Shown here piece after piece: positions 11,774 to 26,599 of a DNA stretch of 64,000 bases. The notes under the pieces were generated by a model. That model was not told the origin of the DNA. It worked only from the letters and a program-made list of their open reading frames with translations, and did not search any database. The stretch lies in contig CM038221.1 of NCBI GenBank assembly GCA_021442155.1, positions 43,347,648 to 43,411,647 of the forward strand, written 5' to 3'. How positions within the stretch are numbered: the stretch's first letter is position 1; each line of letters opens with the position of its first letter. This DNA comes from Cymbidium sinense (Eukaryota > Streptophyta > Magnoliopsida > Asparagales > Orchidaceae). The position numbers were made by a program, and so were the translations under genes.

Positions 11774-12682
11774 TGATATGAATCCAAATAAGAGATAGAC
11801 AACATAAGCAAAAGGAGAGAAAACCACCAAAATTATGAATAGAGAGACTAATATCACAGTATAGAACAACCTTCAACAAAATTAACCACATAACACTACA
11901 GATGGCCAGAATAATAGAAGGAGGTGTTGTTCCAGAATAAATCCTACAATAATATCCAGACACAGAAGCCATTCAAACTTCAAACAGCAATAATAACTTT
12001 ACACAGAGCCAGATCAGCTACAAGAAACAACAGGTAACTAAAAATAGGAAGCAAAAAGGAATCTTGACAAGTGCAGAGCTGAAGACAACCAGTTATAACT
12101 GAATAACAAGAAAGAAATCAACTTCCGACCAAAACAGAAAGAGATCGACTCTCTGTAACAGAAATAATGGCTCAAACAGAAGGATGGTTCTTGAAATATG
12201 TAAAGAAGTCTTAGATCTAGGATAATAAAGAAAGTAGAAAGTATAAATAGAGTTAGGAGGAACAAACAGAGGAAACCAATATATTTTTGAAAGGAACTTC
12301 TCTTCCTTTGCTCTTCCTTCTTCTCCTTCTTCCTCTTACGATTTCTTCTTATTCATTCGCCGGAATCACCATTTTTTTACGAAAGAAACCCTAGGGTTTC
12401 CCCTCTGCTCTCCCTCAGCTTTCCTTTTCCCTCTGGAGTCGATTCTGCCGATCGAAGAGCCAAAACAAGGAAATAACCCATGATCCATTCCTTCCCCGAT
12501 AAGCTACATCAAAGGTTGCAAAGAAAAGCCAGGCGCACCTTAGACGGCTACGATCCATTATCCACAATTCAAGTTCCCAGACAAATCAAAAGGCCAGCTT
12601 TAAACCACGCAGATCTAACGGTCCAGAGAGAACCCGGTCATCTCACTGGATCAACGGTTCAGATTGAATCCGGTACCTATCA
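11774..12682 (+). repeat. 3' LTR of the chromovirus
   Basis: Starts TGATATGAATCCAAATAAG after the polypurine tract and ends TACCTATCA before the CAAGC target duplication. It contains TATAAATAG at 12242-12250 and a pyrimidine-rich segment (about 12296-12350). It is about 55 bp longer overall than the 5' LTR but lacks the 6657-6770 block. Confidence 0.9.
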
Positions 12683-13379
12683 CAAGCTTAAATAACTTGT
12701 AATTCAATTCATTTATGTTCATGAATAATATCATTTAAAGCTTATGAACAAGCTTGATAACGGCCAAATTATTGCTCGATTAAGGCTTGTTTGTGAAATT
12801 ATTGTTAAAATTTTTATTTTAGGCTTAATAAGCTTTAATCGATACAACACGTGTATATTTCTTAATAAGTTGCTTGCAAACAAGCTTGATTAAGGTTTGA
12901 TTAAAACTCATTTATTTCATTAAAGGAGCTGCTCATTAATAAGCTTGATAATCCTAATTTAAGCTGAGCTCGTTAACAAACTCGTTATGGCTTGAACAAG
13001 ATTTTTTTTTTAAATGACCTCAAGCTCGAACACCATCATTAATGCTCTAATTAAGCTTGAGTCAAGCTCGAGCTTGATAATGGTAAACAAGCTTGAACTC
13101 AAACAAGCACAACTTAGCTTAGCTTGGTTCATTTCCAGCCCTAAAATCAAGCTTTAAAAGTGTAAGTAGAAATTTTTAGACATTAGCGAATGGTGAAATG
13201 ATCTCCAAATCTAGCATGCTTGTATTGGTCCTCAACTAGAGGATTGTAATGAGCATAAGATCATTCAAATCAAGATTTTTTAAGGCACTTAAATCCTTAA
13301 GAAATTATTTATGATCAAGGGAATCAATATGGACTATTAGATCGAGTGCTTTATGATTTTGGCTAAAGTTACTAAAATG

Positions 13380-13870
13380 CCTTTTTTAAAATTCTATAAA
13401 TAGGACTCCACTCTGATAATGTTTTGGAGGAGCTAAGAGATAATTAAGAGTTAAACTCAAATGCTTAAAGCCAACCACCACTTGCTATTATCACGACCAC
13501 TAGCAACGATCATCATCAATTTTGGAGGTTGTCAAAGCTTGATTAGCATTATCTGATCATTGTAACCTTATTTTTAATATTGTTATTGCCTAAGTTGTAT
13601 ATTCACAACTTTATGACCTCCTCTTCTCCATCTCAAGAGAAGAGTGTAATTTTACAACTCAAAATATATAGTGAATTGTTTGAGCTGGGACCTATGATTT
13701 TCCCCTTTCTAGGGGGTTTTCACTTAATTTTTTTTGTGTTTCTCATATTCTTCTTAATTATCTATATATGTGTTGGGTTTTCATGTAAAACTAAGACATA
13801 AAAATTTTCACTCTACCACTGTGAATTTTCTAACATGCAATAAGATTAAAAATATTATAAAAGCGCAAGC
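13380..13870 (+). repeat. LTR-like segment with TATA box
   Basis: CTATAAATAGG at 13394-13404 is followed by leader-like DNA and then a stretch like the end of some Ty1/copia LTRs (GAATTGTTTGAGCTGGGA, a CCCCTTTCTAGGGGG hairpin, TTTTTGTGTTTCTC). The counterpart in copy 2 (about 16380-16800) is rearranged. No partner LTR or coding region was found, so this is at best a solo or captured LTR fragment. Confidence 0.3.
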
Positions 13871-13963
13871 ATTTATTGATCCTTTAAGAAAGTGTGGTTG
13901 AATAAAAAAGTGAGAGAAAGTGTAGCTCAATAATAAATACATAAATGTATATTTATCTTTGAT

Positions 13964-14004
13964 CACACACACACACACACACACACAGGTTGAAATAACC
14001 TAAC

Positions 14005-14039
<35 letters not shown>

Positions 14040-14064
14040 ACACACTATGGTTGAAATAACCTAA
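13964..14064. repeat. Two (AC)n arrays, each followed by GGTTGAAATAACCTAA
   Basis: (AC)n at about 13964-13987 and 14005-14046, the second with one CTC interruption. GGTTGAAATAACCTAA follows each array (13988-14003 and 14049-14064), so the microsatellite plus its flank was locally duplicated. Confidence 0.9.
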
Positions 14065-15522
14065 TCACCCACTCTTAATTCACACAATTTTAACTTAACA
14101 AGCTTTATAGTTTTGTGCTAGGCTCTTGAATCAATATTCTTTTACCCAAGTCTTTGTCACAACAAAAAAATTTTTGAAACACTTTTGCATGGCTTCTATG
14201 GAGTAGGGAAAAGTTTGGTAAAATTATGGACTTTGCCAAAAAAATCAATATTGATTTTGAGTAGCCTCTTATGAGAGAGGCATAAGATATTCATATTATG
14301 ACCTTCCACTTGGATTAAGAAAGAAAGGAATGTGTTGTGTTATCGAGGTTAGCAGTTTAAAGTGCCATTGACTTGCTACTCATGCCAAGAGAAGTTATGG
14401 GCAACCTAACAAACCAAATCTTTATAAGGACTAGGAGAGCACTTTGAACTAACTATTAATGATGTAGAGGTGGTGATTGGAGGCACTTATAATCATGAAA
14501 TAAAGGTGGGGATGGGTGATGTCTTCACTATTCTCATAAAAGAGATATTGCACACTAGTATCTTGGTTCTTGGTTTCTCTCAAGTTATAAATTATAAGAG
14601 TTCATTAACAATGAAGATTCAAAGTTAAAAAATACTTTCTAAAGACCAAAGAAGAGGTATTTGTTGCCAAAGTCTTAGTTTGAGGCATTATTAAAATGGA
14701 ATGCGATGTGCAAGACATGATATTATCTTTTGTAATAATAATGTTCATAGTATAAGTTTCAAGCATACAGATAGATGATTAGAAGGTGGAAGACATCAAA
14801 TGAGTAAATAATTTAGTAGTTGATCTTTGATGATGACATAAAGATGTGGAGGAGAGTCGTTATGGTGTGATAAAGGATATTCTTATTGAGGTGATTTATT
14901 TACATGGAAGTTGCCATTTGAAATTTGTGTAGAGGTTGGATTAAGTGATGATATTTGTAGGCACATTAAAATAAAATAAAATGCTAAGATCATTAATAAT
15001 TTAAAGAACAAATCGATTAAGGATGAGAGATAGTTTAGGTAGATATGTTATGATACTCTTATTAATAATTTGTAGATGATGTTGAACTTGAGTGGAGAGC
15101 TTGATATAAACCCTCAATACTTTTAATTGTCTATGGATGATCCATTTAGGTTTATCCCAAGCATTATGAGTCATTTTAGAATCCATTATGAGTTTTATTA
15201 ACCAATGTTATTGTTATCATTTTGGGTGTCATCTATTTTCTCTAAGTTTATCTAGAAGATGTCTTTTAGACTTATACACTTGATCCTAGAAGTGTGTCAT
15301 CACTTAGTAAAGATGTATGGAGTTTATAGTCACAAAACTAATGTTCTATCATTGACTCAGCCACCAACCTTGTTTCTCTTAATTTTTTTGAAACCTCACT
15401 GATTTACTTAGTCTTTGACACATACACTAAGGTTGTTTGTTACTCTCTCTTGGTTCAATGTGCCTTAAGATTTAAAAATTATTTTGTTAACTAATTTATT
15501 TGAATATCTTCATATCAATATA

Positions 15523-18440
<2,918 letters not shown>

Positions 18441-19371
18441 GTTTATATATATTGGATCTATTATATTTACTCATCCTAATTTATTATAACTCAAGCTTAT
18501 CTCTGGCCAAGTCACTAACCCAATCAAGGTGCACACAATGTACCTAACCAACCTATGTTAGGTTAGATTTAGTAATCCTCTCCCTAATTAAATCCATGCT
18601 TTGATAAGTCCACTCTGACACATACACTTAACACATATAGCTATGTAAACCTAGCTTATGTTAGAGAGACTTGGGATATTCTATAAACCCTAGGTTAATT
18701 CTTAGCCATTCTAAGATCGTAATTACACTTGATTGTCTTGTGATGATTCAAGATAGCCTAGAAACCATTTGCATAGGTTTTAAATTCTTTAAAATTGGCT
18801 TGATCTAGTCTTTAATCCAATGAATCACATAAAATCAATCCCCAAACTTTAGTCAACTTAATGATTACCTAATTTATCTTTCTGAAATAGTGTTAATCCA
18901 ATATGCTCTATTTTATCTTAAACCATATTAAGGATTATAAAACTCATTCATATGTCTCTAAATTTAAATGGGTTTCTTAAGTGTACTTCTAGTTCTCTTG
19001 AAGTTATTAGAATGGACCAAGTCATACCTTGACATATTAGAACCATTTAAGTTTTATCTTAGTTAACCTTAGTTTTATTTATTATACCCATTTCATTTAA
19101 GACATTAGTTTATCCATTTAAGGCACCTTAATTTAACCCAATCAACTATAATATTTAATTCTAGTTAAACCTAGGTCTATTAATTATATCCCTAGGTCTA
19201 AACCCACTTAGATTGACTAGCTAGAGCCTTAAACTCTAGATAGCTAACCTACAACCTAAGACTCACTTAGGCCAATTTAGGTCCTTATATTAACTAGTCA
19301 ATTTAAGTTAACTTGGTTAAATTTTAGGATCTTATTGATTAATTTAATTAATATAATTTATTTTAACTAAT
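18441..19371. other. Unassigned DNA before the element A LTR
   Basis: About 930 bp, AT-rich, with repeated CCTA/TAGG words (for example GTTAAACCTAGGTCTATTAA near 19164). No gene found. Its composition resembles the start of the LTR to the right, but no clear alignment to any LTR copy was found. It may be a divergent LTR piece or older flanking DNA. Confidence 0.35.
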
Positions 19372-19377
19372 TATTGA

Positions 19378-19396
19378 CCTCACTTTTGGAGTGAGG
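19378..19396 (+). other. LTR start hairpin
   Basis: CCTCACT-TTTGG-AGTGAGG, a perfect 7-bp stem. The other LTR starts keep a hairpin here with different bases (CTCAT...ATGAG at 36951-36969, 37523-37539 and 54033-54049). Confidence 0.6.
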
Positions 19397-20149
19397 ATTA
19401 ACCTTTCTCATCTTAGACTTAGGAACCTTTTAGACTCTTGAGATTTCCTTAGTGCTAAGACACTTCTAGTGATTAAGGAAACACTAAACCTAAGCTTAGA
19501 GACTTAGAGAACATAACCCTAAGCCTAGGATATACCTCGACAAATAAGTTCTGCTTATCCTATGGCTTAAACCAAAATTAATACCTATTCACTCATCCAA
19601 ATTTAAGCTCATGTAAATGAAACACAACCAACATGAAACATATTCAATTGATCTAACTTGAATTTGGTTTTCTAATCCAAGCTCCAAGCCAAATTGACTT
19701 GGGCTTAACCCAAGTTAACCCCCATCACAATCCCTAACTCTTTTTAAGCCCGCTCAAGTAAACTAAATCCAACCTAATTTTCTCAACCTCTCTAATTATT
19801 CATTAGATCATTTCAAGCCATGCCAATACTTGCAATCAAGCCAATTGAACCAAACAAAAGTGACCAACCCAAGTTAGCCCATTTGACCAAAAGGGTTCAA
19901 ATGAGACAAAACCTAACTGAGCCCAAATCAATTGCAATCAAAGTTATTAATTAACTTCAAATTCATTATTGAACACACCCCAAACATCCATAATCCTAAT
20001 TAGCTCAAGTTGGCTTGACCAAGTCACTTAACATAGGGTGACCTAAGAGAGGTGATTAAGCCAAACTCTAATTAAATCCTCATTGAATCAAATCAAGGCA
20101 TCCAATCCTTCATTGATGATTGTAGATCATTATTGAACACTCACTACAA

Positions 20150-20720
20150 TCAATTGAGCTAACCAAGCTAATATCTTTTGAAGTTGACCCAATTTGGCCT
20201 AAAAGTCAAATTGAACCAAATCAAACTCTAAACTAAATTGACTGAAACCAATGCTTCCAACCAATCTCTAATCCAATATTAAATATAATCCAACCTTCAA
20301 TTGAATCCAATTTGGTCAACCTAAACCAATTTGCCCACTTAGTCTAATTTGACCTAAAGGGTCAAATTGAATCAAATCACTCCATAATTAATTCAAATCA
20401 ACACTTCCAATCAATCACCATGATCAATAGAACTTAAACCACACCCATGCTCAAGCCAATTTGCCCAATTTGGTAAAATTGGTCAACATGACCATTTGAC
20501 CAAAATTGAACAATATGAGTCAAATTCAAATCTAACCCAAATTGAATCAAACTAATTACACTCACTCACTCTAAATGATCAATCAAACTCACCCAAACCA
20601 TTATTTTGACCCAATTTAGTCAAATTGGTCAACTTAACCCAATTGAACCCATTTGACCCATATGTCAAATTGAGCTAAACCAACCAAACTTGGCATGACT
20701 CATCTTTGGGTCACCATGTG
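20150..20720 (+). promoter_or_regulatory. TTGAC-dense U3 of the element A LTR
   Basis: Many TTGAC(C) or GGTCAA words, often facing each other (for example near 20465-20520 and 20610-20670). The core of the WRKY W-box is TTGAC(C/T). The region lies 400-950 bp upstream of the TATA-like palindrome at 21104. Binding is inferred, not shown. Confidence 0.35.
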
Positions 20721-21103
20721 CCTGCCCAAGTGGGCCCAACTCATGGTGAACCCAATTTGGGTCAAACCCATTGAACCAAGCCACTCAAATGGGACAAAAT
20801 CCCCATTTGGTTGGGTTCTCCACCCCCTTACCCCATGGCAACCACCTTTGGCTCTTCTTGGACAAAAGGACCACTGACCCAACCTAACCCAAGGCTATTG
20901 GGCTCAACCTTTGGCCATGAGAGAGTGAGTTAACCCATGGAAACCCATTGGTCCATCTATGGAAGAAGTTGTACACTCTATGCTGACCACTACACTCCCT
21001 TAGCCTCTCACCCTCATCCCATGTCAGCGGTCCCTGCCTCGACCACCTACCCTGGGATGATTGCCAGTGAACTAATCTCAACCCTTGGTTCAATTGGAGA
21101 GAA

Positions 21104-21113
21104 GAGTATACTC
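21104..21113 (+). promoter_or_regulatory. Candidate TATA/core promoter of the element A LTR
   Basis: GAGTATACTC palindrome followed within 60-90 bases by a CT-rich leader. The matching place in element B has GGGGAG-ATATA-CTCCCC at 56257-56273. Conservation of a TATA-like palindrome in two diverged copies supports a promoter role, but the transcription start is not known. Confidence 0.35.
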
Positions 21114-21171
21114 CTCCTCATGGATTCAAACTAAACACACACCTTCCCCAGAGCATTCTGCACAGTCCCAT

Positions 21172-21192
21172 ACTCTCTCTCTCTCTCTCTCG
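21172..21192. repeat. (CT)n microsatellite in the LTR
   Basis: Short CT run just downstream of the candidate promoter, in the expected leader region. Confidence 0.85.
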
Positions 21193-21490
21193 CTCTTCTT
21201 CTCTCCACCGTGAGGCCCAGCCTCAGAGATCTCCATTTGTCCAAGTTTCCAAAATCTCCACCAAACTCAAATTAACTCTTCCCACACCTTTACCTCACTC
21301 TGGCAAACTGAAATGAATAGTTTCCCGAACAATTTGATCACTAGAAGACATCTGAAGACCAACTCTGGCAAGCTTTGCGATGGCGTTTGGTCCACAGAGC
21401 AATCAACGAGGAGGCAGCTCGTGATCTTCTCACCAGGGCTTCGTCTCTTCAAGACGAAGCTACCTCTATCGACGGACCGCCAGTCTATAG

Positions 21491-21506
21491 CTCCAATGAG
21501 GTAAAA
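21491..21506 (+). promoter_or_regulatory. Conserved splice-donor-like site in the LTR
   Basis: CTCCAATGAG|GTAAAA, with the GT at 21501. Element B has CTCCGGCGAG|GTATGG with GT at 56671, the same distance class (about 400 bp) from the TATA-like palindrome. A CpG-rich leader-like stretch precedes it in both. A plausible acceptor lies before gag (CAACAG at 27251-27256; in B, TTTGCAG at 42733-42739). Confidence 0.35.
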
Positions 21507-23330
21507 ATTAAGCAACCATAGTTTGTCCCTAGGTGTTTGTCATTTTTTGAAGTGAACTATGTTTTCATGCGATTTCCATTATAGGATCTCGTTAGATTCA
21601 TTCCTTAATCATTTTGGGGTCGATTTCACCGTCCAACGAGCTCTGACGAGCTTAGATTGAGTGGTAGAAGGTGGACAATGTCCGTCTTCCGGCGTTCGTG
21701 GGATGATTAATCATCGATCGTTCATTCCGAGTGATTAAAATGGACGGCCGTGATTAATCGCCCTATAAATTTTGATTTAATCTCTTTGAAATCATGGGAT
21801 TAGTCTCGGCCGTCTAATATGAGATTTGAGGGCCGAGATGAAATCGCGTTCATCGCCGCTGAGTTAGTTATCGCGTCAGATGATTTAAATAACCAATGCC
21901 GTGAGTGGAAAGCTGCGCATCAACGTCCGCATGGCACTGACAGTTTAAAGGGTTAATTAGGCCTTAAAAATGTAATTAAATGGTCAGAACTTCAAAAAAT
22001 CATAACTAATTATAGAAGAATCTAAAAAATACAAATAAACCCATTTCGAAAAGGTTACACAGAGGAGAATTAAAAAAAATCTCTAATTTATGTATAGTGA
22101 ATAATGCTTAATTAAAGTTTGAAACATAGGCTAATTACTTTAATTAAGGCTTAATTACTTAGTCAATTAATTCCAAATTTGGTGGGATGATTCCATGGGG
22201 TGTTCTCTGCCTCCCATAATTTGCTATGTAATTTAAAGAAATTAGAATTTCAACCCTAATTACCTTCATTAATTAATTTAATAATAATTAAATTGATAAA
22301 AAGTAAAAATTAAATTAATAATGATAATTAATCATTGTGGATAGTGGAAATAGTGAGGAGAAATAATTAGGGCCTATTTCCTAATTACCTTTCTAAATGT
22401 ATTCTCTTAGGATGGTTAATATATGTAATAATTAGGGATTAATTAGAAAGATTAGTGATAAAGTAGAAATCAAACAAAATTAATGATTGATTCAGATAAT
22501 TCAAATACGATCCATTAATTCCCCTTTATGTATTTAATAACATAAAGTTGTTAAGGATGTTATGGTTAACCCATTGGAGAGTACCTAACTTAGATTCTTT
22601 CCTTCTTTAATATAGTTAACTCTTAAACATGAGCCTAATTGCATTAGATTCCTTTAGGTCCATTATAAATTTTAATTTCCCAAGTGCATATCATTGAAGG
22701 CTCATGGTCAAGTAGTTAACTCGATTAAAGAAGTTTAGGGAATGGTAATTAAATTGATTTGCTTAACAACTTGAACATAATTAATCCATAAAATCCATTT
22801 AATTACCCTCTTTAAATATGGTAAATCACCAACATGGGGTGGTGTAAGTTCTAAGTATCATCTCTCTTCTTCAGGTCTCAATAATTCAAATATCAAAATC
22901 AAACCTCACAAAAACTTTGGTTAGTCTTAAGGAATATTTATTTTGGCATGATTGTCCTTAGAGCTTAATGTAATTAAATATGTTATGTGACAATATTTAA
23001 TTACTTCTTTTGTATCATCATAAATGTGCATGTCATTTGTGTCATATGTTCATGTTTCTAAAAAAAAGAAGAAGAGAGAATCAAAAGAATATGATTACAT
23101 CTAAGTTGCATGTGTTGGACAAATATTATTATAAGGCGTGACTATTATCACTAATAAATCTTAAATTATATTTAAAACTATAAGCTAATGATAAAAAAAA
23201 TCTAAGTTAATATTGTTTATAAGTATTCAATAAAGTTTACATTTAAGTTATAATTTCAAAATAGTAAGAGTTTTGTTTTATCTTTATGTTCCAAGTACAT
23301 ATTTATATACATTTGAATTGGAAAGTATAT

Positions 23331-23660
23331 AGTCTGGACATCCCGGGAACATGAGGCTTTAAGTAGCTCCAAGGAGGTCTTAGATAACCTTACTTCTCTA
23401 GTTTAATAACAACATGTACTTGCTCAATTTCATTTATATGTATTCATATGCTAGAATTTGAGATAAAATTTTGCTCTTTGTGTCACTAAGTTTTACATGA
23501 ATAAAAAGATTTGTTATTATACAATATTTGCATGATTTTCATCCCTAAACTTATGTATATGTTTATATGTATTTTTGACAATTATATAATATGGATATCC
23601 CGAGAACACGAGGATTTAAGTAGCTTAATGAGGTCTTAGATAACCTCACTTCTTTAACAA
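23331..23660 (+). repeat. Conserved LTR block, duplicated in element A
   Basis: The block with GGACATCCCGGGAACA...GAGG-TTTAAGTAG-GAGGTCTTAGATAACC occurs at about 23337 and again at about 23590. Related single blocks are at 58670 and 61525 in the 3' LTR of B and, inverted, at about 36332-36400. Role unknown. Confidence 0.6.
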
Positions 23661-24734
23661 TAACATGTACTTGCCTAAATCTCTAATGCATGTCTACTTA
23701 TGCTTAACTAAGGAATGAAATCTTTCTTTTCTATCAAAATACATGCATTAATGATCATTTAAGTGTGCAAAAAAAGTATTATGTGTATAAGTATGTATAT
23801 TAAATTAAATATCATGAATAATAAAAATGAAGAAATATGTATGCTATTGATAATGGAAAGAAGTGGTGGAATATTATCCATATAATAGTGATCCAATTTT
23901 ATTAATCTTGAGATACCTTTCATGTTCAAATAAGATTTTTTAAGACTAACCAACTTAGGTTTAATAAAAATATTTAATAAACGATTCGCTATAGAAACCA
24001 AAGTCATAATAATATACCCTTAGAAAATAACTTAGGATAAGGATGAAGGGGGGCAACCACCCCCCCTCTTTCTTCTCTTCATAATAATTAGATATTAACT
24101 AGGTATCAAATGAAACAAAAAGAAAATTGTAAATTAAAATTAATTAATTCATTAAAAAATTTGAAGTGGAACCTATCCTAATGTTTAACTTAAACAATTC
24201 TAAACTTTATATAATCACACTTCTAAAGCCTAATTAAGACACACTACACTAAACCTTAGCACACACATTAAAATACTAAGTCACCAATTCTAGCCTTTAG
24301 GTTAGGCTGATGTATGTTGTGGTGTTATGTTATATTTTATGATGTAATATTTTAAACTGAATGTTAGAATGGTTTGTGTGTAAACTGGATGTTAGGTCTC
24401 CAATAGCCTAATGATATTTTCTAGGATTATGCTAATGGGGTCACCTAATAATAAATATAAATATTCTTGATTGTAGTCTGCTTATTAAGCATAATCCAAT
24501 TAGGACAGGTGGGGTTGGTTACCCAAGTGTGGGGTGCTAAGTACAAATATGTGTAATATAATTGCTTGACTTGTATGCTTGTTTAACTAATGTTTGTCTT
24601 GCAGGTATAATTAGATTTCATTTTTCATAAATATGTAATTTTTGCAATAGGATTTGAATTAGTGCTACAGGGTTTAGAATGAGCAATGGATATAAGGTAA
24701 ACAACTGGGAGGCCCTATGGAGGAGCTTAAAACA

Positions 24735-24905
24735 AACCGATCCAAAAAAAAGGAAAGAAGGACAAGAGATTGAAGACCCCCATAACATTCATTATAATTA
24801 TAATATTCTACTGTAATCCGGGTTGCATAAGGGTAGAGTTCGGCTACCCGTTTTTTTTCTTTTTTGTGGTGTACGACGGTACTTAGCCGCACCGACCTCT
24901 TATTC
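24735..24905 (+). repeat. Conserved LTR module: purine tract, hairpin, TGTGCGGTG...CCGACCTCTTATTC
   Basis: A purine-rich tract ending GAAGACCCCCATAAC is followed by GGGTAGAGTTCGGCTACCC (6-bp stem), then a TGGTG...CCGACCTCTTATTCTTTTACG block. The same order occurs at 59850-60030, at 62636-62870 and, inverted, at 35030-35270. It is the best-conserved part of the LTR. Weak frames across it are side effects of the purine tract. Confidence 0.65.
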
Positions 24906-26599
24906 TTTTACGAAGTTCACATGTTTGATTATTGTGTTTAGACAATGTAATAGAAATGACATGCTTTTCATAGGTTTCTTAAAGTATCATGATTTGATGT
25001 GTGGTATAGATGTGGTAGGCTATTGGATAAAATTAAATTTTCTATCCCCTAAAAATTCATAATTAAATTTTAATATAACTCATAACCTCATCTTAAAGCT
25101 TAGGTCTATAATCAATATAAATAAAATATTTAAAAAACCCCTAAATATTGTATGTTATCACACCATGCATATCATATTATGCCACTCTTGAATAGGAGCA
25201 TCTCCACTCTTGCGAATGGGGATATGCTTGACCTTTGATCCCTTGTAGTGGAGAACACCTCTTCTAATTGATTTAGCCCATGATTTAATTTCATCATGCA
25301 CATAGGCATAATTTTCCTAAGCCCTTGGTCCAAAATGAATGTGTCAAAAATGGTTTATAAAGTTGTAAATTTTGGCATTAGTTTAAGTCATATTTTCATA
25401 CCAACCATAATCTAGACTCTTAGGGAGCGAGTTTAGGATTCTAGCTTCCTTCCTAATTAAATAATATCCTAGCTATCTCGCATCTATATTAGACTTGCCT
25501 ACATGATTTTAAAGTGTAGGAGGTGTTAGTGGCACTCCCGGTTGTAAGCCCGTCGAGGGGTGTATTTATTCTCCGTTATAGAGGTGAATTATCATATCCC
25601 ATCTTTCCTGATTAGACTTAGGTCATGCTTTTAGCTTGTACTAAAGCATTTTTGATTTAGGTTCTGAAGCTACTTATCTCTATTGGGTTATGAGCATAGG
25701 TTCTCACCTCTTAGGCAATTCTATGATCTTGTGTTGTTGGACTATAAGCCCTATCATTCTAATAAGATTCTAACATAAACAAAAGTAAATTCTCTCTCTC
25801 AAATATATAAAGCCTCACTATAAGATAGATTGAAGCATTATAGGCTTCCTAATACCATGGGTGCTTCCTACTTATCCTCCTTTGAAATTCATAAATAAGT
25901 CCTTCTATTTGAACTCTCCTATTTAATTTTCATAAATACTTAATCTTTTGATAGTCTAGCTTCAAAATCTTTGGAGATACTTATTGACTACTTTAATTGA
26001 GAGTATTCTTAGGAGATTCTCATTTTCTAAGATGTAATTAATTATGGAAGCTTGCTTCCATAAAGAACTAAAGAACTTGACATAAAATAAACCCTGGTTT
26101 ACTTCTCCATGTAAAGTAGGAGTAAATATCTCTAGTATACGTAGACCCATCTACCTTAGGAGTTATTATTAGGTGACTAGGTCCATTATATGGTGATATT
26201 TTCATCTCTCGAGATGATACATCATATCTTAATGCATTACCTAATCACTTTAATAATTATCCCCTAAGATTTGCATGGTGTCCCTACGTCTCCAAATTAA
26301 AGCACCATAGATTTTTTTGGTGACTCCATTGAGGAAAATTCCTCTCCATCTTTAGTAGTCAATCATTATCCCTAAATATCGATAGTGGACTTATACTTTT
26401 TATGTGAGTTTAAGACTATCATTCTTTTCATTGGCCACCCTGCATATTTCACACTTAAACAAGCATGAATAATCTTTTAGGTTTTAGGACCTCACTCCAG
26501 TAGGTCTTAAAACCCCTATTAGACCACCAATAGGTAAGAAAGATTAATCAAATAAATCACCTAAAATAAATTAAATAAAGTCAATTTAAAATTTCAAGA

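Larger units (their letters stand above)
6595..12682 (+). mobile_element. Ty3/gypsy chromovirus, nested in duplication copy 1
   Basis: Complete but decayed LTR retrotransposon of about 6.1 kb. Both LTRs start TGATATGAAYCCAAATA, the element ends in CA, and it is flanked by the 5-bp direct repeat CAAGC at 6590-6594 and 12683-12687. Domain order is gag, protease, reverse transcriptase, RNase H, integrase, chromodomain-like, with a polypurine tract before the 3' LTR. This order and the C-terminal chromodomain-like region are those of plant chromoviruses (Tekay/Reina/CRM group); I cannot separate these by eye. All genes are broken by stops and frameshifts. The related site in copy 2 (about 15830-15860) is empty, so it inserted after the duplication. 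Confidence 0.93.
12683..15522 (+). repeat. Tandem duplication copy 1, right arm
   Basis: Continues copy 1 after the retrotransposon, beginning with the second CAAGC. In order: a tract of AAGCTTG/GCTCGA words (12690-13140), an LTR-like segment (13380-13870), two (AC)n arrays, then about 1.4 kb (14070-15500) with no recognised gene. That last part matches 17030-18440 at roughly 95-98 percent by eye; the AAGCTTG tract matches copy 2 at about 90 percent. One frame near 14450-14610 can be read through in both copies (NDVEVVIGGTYNHEIK) but I do not recognise it. Confidence 0.88.

Noticed and set aside
14330..15500. Possible host gene in the duplicated unit (and 17290-18420)
   Set aside because: Short open pieces occur in both copies but with stops, no recognised motif and no splice structure; left as unassigned repeat.
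20695..21515. Several short frames on both strands in the LTR leader of element A
   Set aside because: Open only because this part is less AT-rich; the matching B region (56000-56700) does not keep them.
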